Of a stretch of 64,000 nt of DNA, positions 60,904 to 64,000 are shown one piece after another (position 1 is the stretch's first letter; each line of letters starts with the position of its first letter). This stretch comes from UBA1660 sp964462035 (GTDB lineage Bacteria; Myxococcota_A; Polyangia; Polyangiales; Houyiibacteriaceae): assembly GCA_964462035.1 (NCBI GenBank), contig CAYXAP010000005.1, positions 1 to 64,000 of the forward strand, read 5' to 3'. The translations under genes and the position numbers were made by a program. The notes beneath the pieces are model-generated. The model was not told the origin of the DNA. It was given only the letters and a program-made list of their open reading frames with translations, and did no database searches.

Positions 60904-62748
60904 ATGCGGCTGCGGATCTCCGCTTCTCTATTTTCTTTTCTCCTTCTCCTCACCGCCTGCGGTGAGGCGACGCCTCCCCCCACGGCGTCCGCGGACTGGG
61001 CGATCGTCGACGGCGAACGCACCGCGATGAACGAGGACTCGGTCGTGGCCGTGCTCAACCGCGCCGGCGGCCTCTGCACCGGATCGCTGATCGCCTCACG
61101 CGTCGTGCTCACCGCGAAGCACTGCGTCCAGAACCCCGACGTCGAGGATCCCAGCCCGCCCTCCAGCTTCGTCATCGGCATCGGTGACAGCATCCGCGGC
61201 CTGACGCAGACCTTCAACGCGTCCGAGGTGTGGACGACGGACGGCCCCTACAGCGAGTTCGGCCTTCGTGGCCTGATCGGCCAGGACGTGGCGGTCATCA
61301 CCCTCCGATCGGACGCACCGGCGCCTCCCTTTCCGGTGTACCGCGGCGACCCCCGCGATCTCATCGGCACCGACATGAAGGCGGTCGGCTTCGGCGAGAC
61401 CCCGTCCGGTGGCGCGGGTGTGAAGTACCGCGTGGGCACGACCGTCTCGCGCTACGCCGAGAGCCAGGGCGTCATCTACACCCCCCCGACCATCTGCCAG
61501 GGCGACTCGGGCGGACCGCTGCTCACCGCGGACGGCGAGATCGCTGGTGTCGCGAGCTTCGGAAGCGCGTGTGGTGTCGGCGAGAACGGCTACAACCACG
61601 TCGCCGCGTTCCTCGACAACATCGATGACGTCCTCCGCGCCGCGGGGGCCTGCACGGACGACGGCTCCGAGGCCTGCGACGGCGGCGACAACGACTGCGA
61701 CGGCCTGGTCGACGAGACCTGCCTCGACGTGGGTGAGACCTGCACCTCCGGTGACGAGTGCCTCACCAACCGCTGCGAGGACACCGACGGTGGTCGCATC
61801 TGCACTCAGGATTGCGACCCGGTCCGACCCTTCACCGGTTGCGGCACCGGCCTCTACTGCGCGCAGACCGACGGCTGCGACGGCCGCTGCGAGCTCGGCT
61901 CCGCCGGATCCCTCGCCATCGACGAGGAGTGCACCATGGCGACCGACTGCGCCTCGCTCCACTGCGCCGACCCCGGCGACGGCGTTCAGCGATGTCTCGA
62001 CCCCTGCGTCGGCGACGCCGGCATGTGTCGCCACGGCGAAGTCTGTGTCGCCGGTCCGGGCAGCTGCGGCGGCTGCGTACCCGAGGAGATCCTCAGCGCG
62101 CCCCGTGGGCTCGGTGAGCCTTGCGAGGAAGACGGCGAGTGCCAGTCCGGCGCCTGCCTGCTCGAGGCGGGTGACGGTTACTGCACCCGCGGTTGCGCCA
62201 CCGACGACGAGTGTGGCTCCGGCTACCACTGTCGCGTGATGGAGGACGCGAGCGCGAGCCAATGCGTGCGGGGCGGACGGAGCGGCGCCGGCCAGAACTG
62301 CATCGACAACCTCGACTGCACCGAGGGGCTCTTCTGTGCCGTTCGCGGCGACGACGCCTGGTGCACGCTCTTCTGCGGCTCCGACGACGATTGCCCGGCA
62401 GCCTTCAGCTGCGTCTCGGTGGGCGAAGCGTCGCTCTGCGCGCCCGACCTGGGCATCGTCGGCAGCGAGTGCGTGGCGAACGAGGACTGCATCAGCGACC
62501 TCTGCCAGCCGCTCCCGGGTGGCGAGAGCAGCGTCTGCACCCGCAACTGCGATGCCGAGAGCACCTGCGCTCCGGGCTTCGCCTGCGTCCGTTCCGACGA
62601 CGGGGTGAGCTCCGTCTGCATCGACACCGAGTCGATTCCCAGTGACGACGGTGGAGGCTGCGCGGCGGGGGGCGCGCCTCCCACGTCCGCGAGCTGGCTG
62701 CTCATGGTCGCCTGTCTCTTCTTCATTCGCCGGAAGGTGTCCCGATGA
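60904..62748 (+). CDS. Trypsin-like protease lipoprotein, Cys-rich, MYXO-CTERM-like
   Basis: A 614-residue S1 serine protease. Lipobox LLTAC (about residue 19), activation-type IVDG, catalytic His in TAKHC, Asp in GQDVAVI, Ser in QGDSGGP. A MopE-like CDGGDNDCDGLVDE motif follows. Residues about 270-570 form an array of disulfide-rich units (C-S-DEC, GVCRY-like, DGxCxxGC). The C-terminus GGGCAAGG, hydrophobic helix, FIRRKVSR resembles a MYXO-CTERM signal. A lipobox at one end and a sorting signal at the other is unusual. The stop overlaps the start of the second protease (ATGA), so they are coupled paralogues. Confidence 0.88.
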   Translation: MRLRISASLFSFLLLLTACGEATPPPTASADWAIVDGERTAMNEDSVVAVLNRAGGLCTGSLIASRVVLTAKHCVQNPDVEDPSPPSSFVIGIGDSIRGLTQTFNASEVWTTDGPYSEFGLRGLIGQDVAVITLRSDAPAPPFPVYRGDPRDLIGTDMKAVGFGETPSGGAGVKYRVGTTVSRYAESQGVIYTPPTICQGDSGGPLLTADGEIAGVASFGSACGVGENGYNHVAAFLDNIDDVLRAAGACTDDGSEACDGGDNDCDGLVDETCLDVGETCTSGDECLTNRCEDTDGGRICTQDCDPVRPFTGCGTGLYCAQTDGCDGRCELGSAGSLAIDEECTMATDCASLHCADPGDGVQRCLDPCVGDAGMCRHGEVCVAGPGSCGGCVPEEILSAPRGLGEPCEEDGECQSGACLLEAGDGYCTRGCATDDECGSGYHCRVMEDASASQCVRGGRSGAGQNCIDNLDCTEGLFCAVRGDDAWCTLFCGSDDDCPAAFSCVSVGEASLCAPDLGIVGSECVANEDCISDLCQPLPGGESSVCTRNCDAESTCAPGFACVRSDDGVSSVCIDTESIPSDDGGGCAAGGAPPTSASWLLMVACLFFIRRKVSR

Positions 62749-64000
62749 CCCGCGCGCTGCGCTTCCTCTCCCTCCTCGCCCTCACTGCGTGCGTCGCACC
62801 CGGTGAGCCCGTCGGCGAGGGGAGCTCGCCGATCTACAACGGCACCTACGAGACCGGCTATCCCGAGGTCGTCTTCCTCTACAACATCCGTGGCTCGGCC
62901 TGCACCGCGACGATCGTCGCTCCGCGGCTCGTGCTGACGGCGAAGCACTGCGTTCAGGGCAATGGCAACTTCGCCTCGCCCGCCAGCGACTTCCGACTTC
63001 TCGTCGGCGCCTCGTCGCGCAGCGCGCTCACGCAGTATCGCGTGCAGGAGGTGCGACCGGTACCGGGGGCGTGGGACCTCTCGGACGGCACGGACGTGGC
63101 GGTCATGATCCTGTCGACCGCCGCTCGCGAGACGCCGCGCGAGATGAGCTTCGACGCGCCCTCCTCACTCGCCGGCGACGCCTTCACCGCCATCGGCTAC
63201 GGCCAGACCGAGACCGGCGCGAGCGGCACCAAGTACCGGGTCGAAGGTCGCGTGGACGGGTTCCGCGGTCGGTTCATCTTCGTCGACCCGACGGTTTGCT
63301 CGGGTGACTCCGGCGGCCCGCTCATCGGGGCCGAAGGGCGGATCTGGGGCGTCGCGTCCTTCATCTATCCGACCGAACGGCGCGACCCACGTTGCGGCGA
63401 TCCGGGCGCCTACAACTCCATCGCGCCCTTCCAGGAGTTCATCGAGCAGGCGCTCGAAGACTCCGGCGCGTGCGTGCCGAGCGAGGAGATCTGCGATGGC
63501 ATCGACAACGACTGCGATGGCGACCTCGACGAAGGGTGCACGCCCATCGGCTCGAACTGCTCCACCGACGACGAGTGCGTCGGCCAGCGCTGCGCCGAGG
63601 TGATGCCTGGCGGGGGCAACGTCTGCACGCAGGAGTGCGATCCCTCGCGGCCTGAGATCGGCTGCCCCTCGGGCTTCTTCTGCGCGAGTGGCGGCCTCGG
63701 CAGCTGTGAGGGTCTCTGCGCCCCTGGAGCCGTCGGCACCGGCCTCATCGAGGATCCCTGCGAGGTGAACACCGACTGCCTGACCGGCAACTGTGTCGAT
63801 CCGGGCGATGGAACCCAGCGTTGCCTGGCGTTCTGCCGGGGTGATCGCGGCGACTGTCTCGCGGGCGAGGTCTGCGTCGCTCCGTCCACCTCCTGCGGCG
63901 CGTGTGTTCCGCAGGATCTCTTCGCTGGGCCCTACGGCATCGGCGAGCCGTGCGATGAGGACGACCAGTGCCACAGCGGCTACTGCTTCACCGACGAAGG
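62745..64000 (+). CDS. Trypsin-like protease lipoprotein, partial (runs off window)
   Basis: Paralogue of the preceding protease, open at the window edge with about 418 codons present. Start at the ATGA overlap gives signal LLALTAC. Active-site segments: TAKHC, DGTDVAVMIL and SGDSGGP. A CDGIDNDCDGDLDEGC repeat and cysteine-rich units follow, in the same order as in its neighbour. Translated directly from the sequence. The two proteases were probably duplicated in tandem and act in the cell envelope or outside the cell. Confidence 0.88.
   Translation, partial: MTRALRFLSLLALTACVAPGEPVGEGSSPIYNGTYETGYPEVVFLYNIRGSACTATIVAPRLVLTAKHCVQGNGNFASPASDFRLLVGASSRSALTQYRVQEVRPVPGAWDLSDGTDVAVMILSTAARETPREMSFDAPSSLAGDAFTAIGYGQTETGASGTKYRVEGRVDGFRGRFIFVDPTVCSGDSGGPLIGAEGRIWGVASFIYPTERRDPRCGDPGAYNSIAPFQEFIEQALEDSGACVPSEEICDGIDNDCDGDLDEGCTPIGSNCSTDDECVGQRCAEVMPGGGNVCTQECDPSRPEIGCPSGFFCASGGLGSCEGLCAPGAVGTGLIEDPCEVNTDCLTGNCVDPGDGTQRCLAFCRGDRGDCLAGEVCVAPSTSCGACVPQDLFAGPYGIGEPCDEDDQCHSGYCFTDE

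Overview
The window is GC-rich DNA and looks like a large-genome myxobacterium of the class Polyangia, close to Sandaracinaceae-type organisms. This is inferred from the content. There are many lipobox lipoproteins of unknown function, MopE-like calcium or metal-binding repeat proteins, MYXO-CTERM-like tails, large Ser/Thr kinases fused to ATPase/TPR modules, a tandem lipoxygenase pair and DUF4388/HD signalling proteins. I see no tRNA, rRNA, CRISPR array, insertion sequence or prophage gene.

Layout. 1-4 kb: two tandem paralogous lipoproteins, a small protein, a metallo-beta-lactamase-fold lipoprotein and an exported protein with three TonB/AgmX-like repeats. 4-7 kb: a giant MopE-like lipoprotein with a glycine-rich C-terminus. 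7-16 kb (minus strand): a 1309-residue kinase/ATPase/TPR protein, two lipoxygenases and a sodium:solute symporter, closely spaced. 16-20 kb: twin membrane kinases with HLD/DWG motifs. 20-25.5 kb: a DUF805 protein, two lipoproteins and an exported protein with a MYXO-CTERM-like tail. 25.6-31.8 kb: a lipid or metabolite cluster arranged around a divergent promoter. One arm encodes a fatty acyl-AMP ligase, an acyl carrier protein and a thioesterase. The other encodes a ketosynthase, a degenerate ketosynthase and an alpha-oxoamine synthase.

31.8-42.6 kb: lipoproteins and unknown proteins, a dual-specificity phosphatase fused to a kinase-like domain, and a short-chain dehydrogenase. 42.6-46 kb: a membrane-anchored protein, a large palindromic repeat, a cysteine-periodic lipoprotein with a strong terminator, and an exported protein with four EV[IL]DPW motifs. 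46-49 kb: a chlorite dismutase/HemQ-family protein overlapping chorismate synthase, and a quinone-oxidoreductase-like protein. 49-57.6 kb: a pentaheme cytochrome c with a TPR tail and two TPR exported proteins, an HD-GYP/receiver/DUF4388 regulator, and a three-gene overlapping operon with an MlaE-type permease. 57.6-64 kb: a kinase with two zinc ribbons, then two tandem trypsin-like proteases with cysteine-rich tails. The second protease runs off the window.

A genome-style signal recurs. Many first genes of transcription units have a TAnnnT hexamer ending only 6 to 9 bases before the start codon and lack a Shine-Dalgarno sequence, which suggests widespread leaderless transcription. The likeliest undescribed systems are the FAAL/ACP/KS/KS-like/oxoamine synthase cluster, the phosphatase-pseudokinase fusion and the kinase/ATPase-linked lipoxygenase pair.
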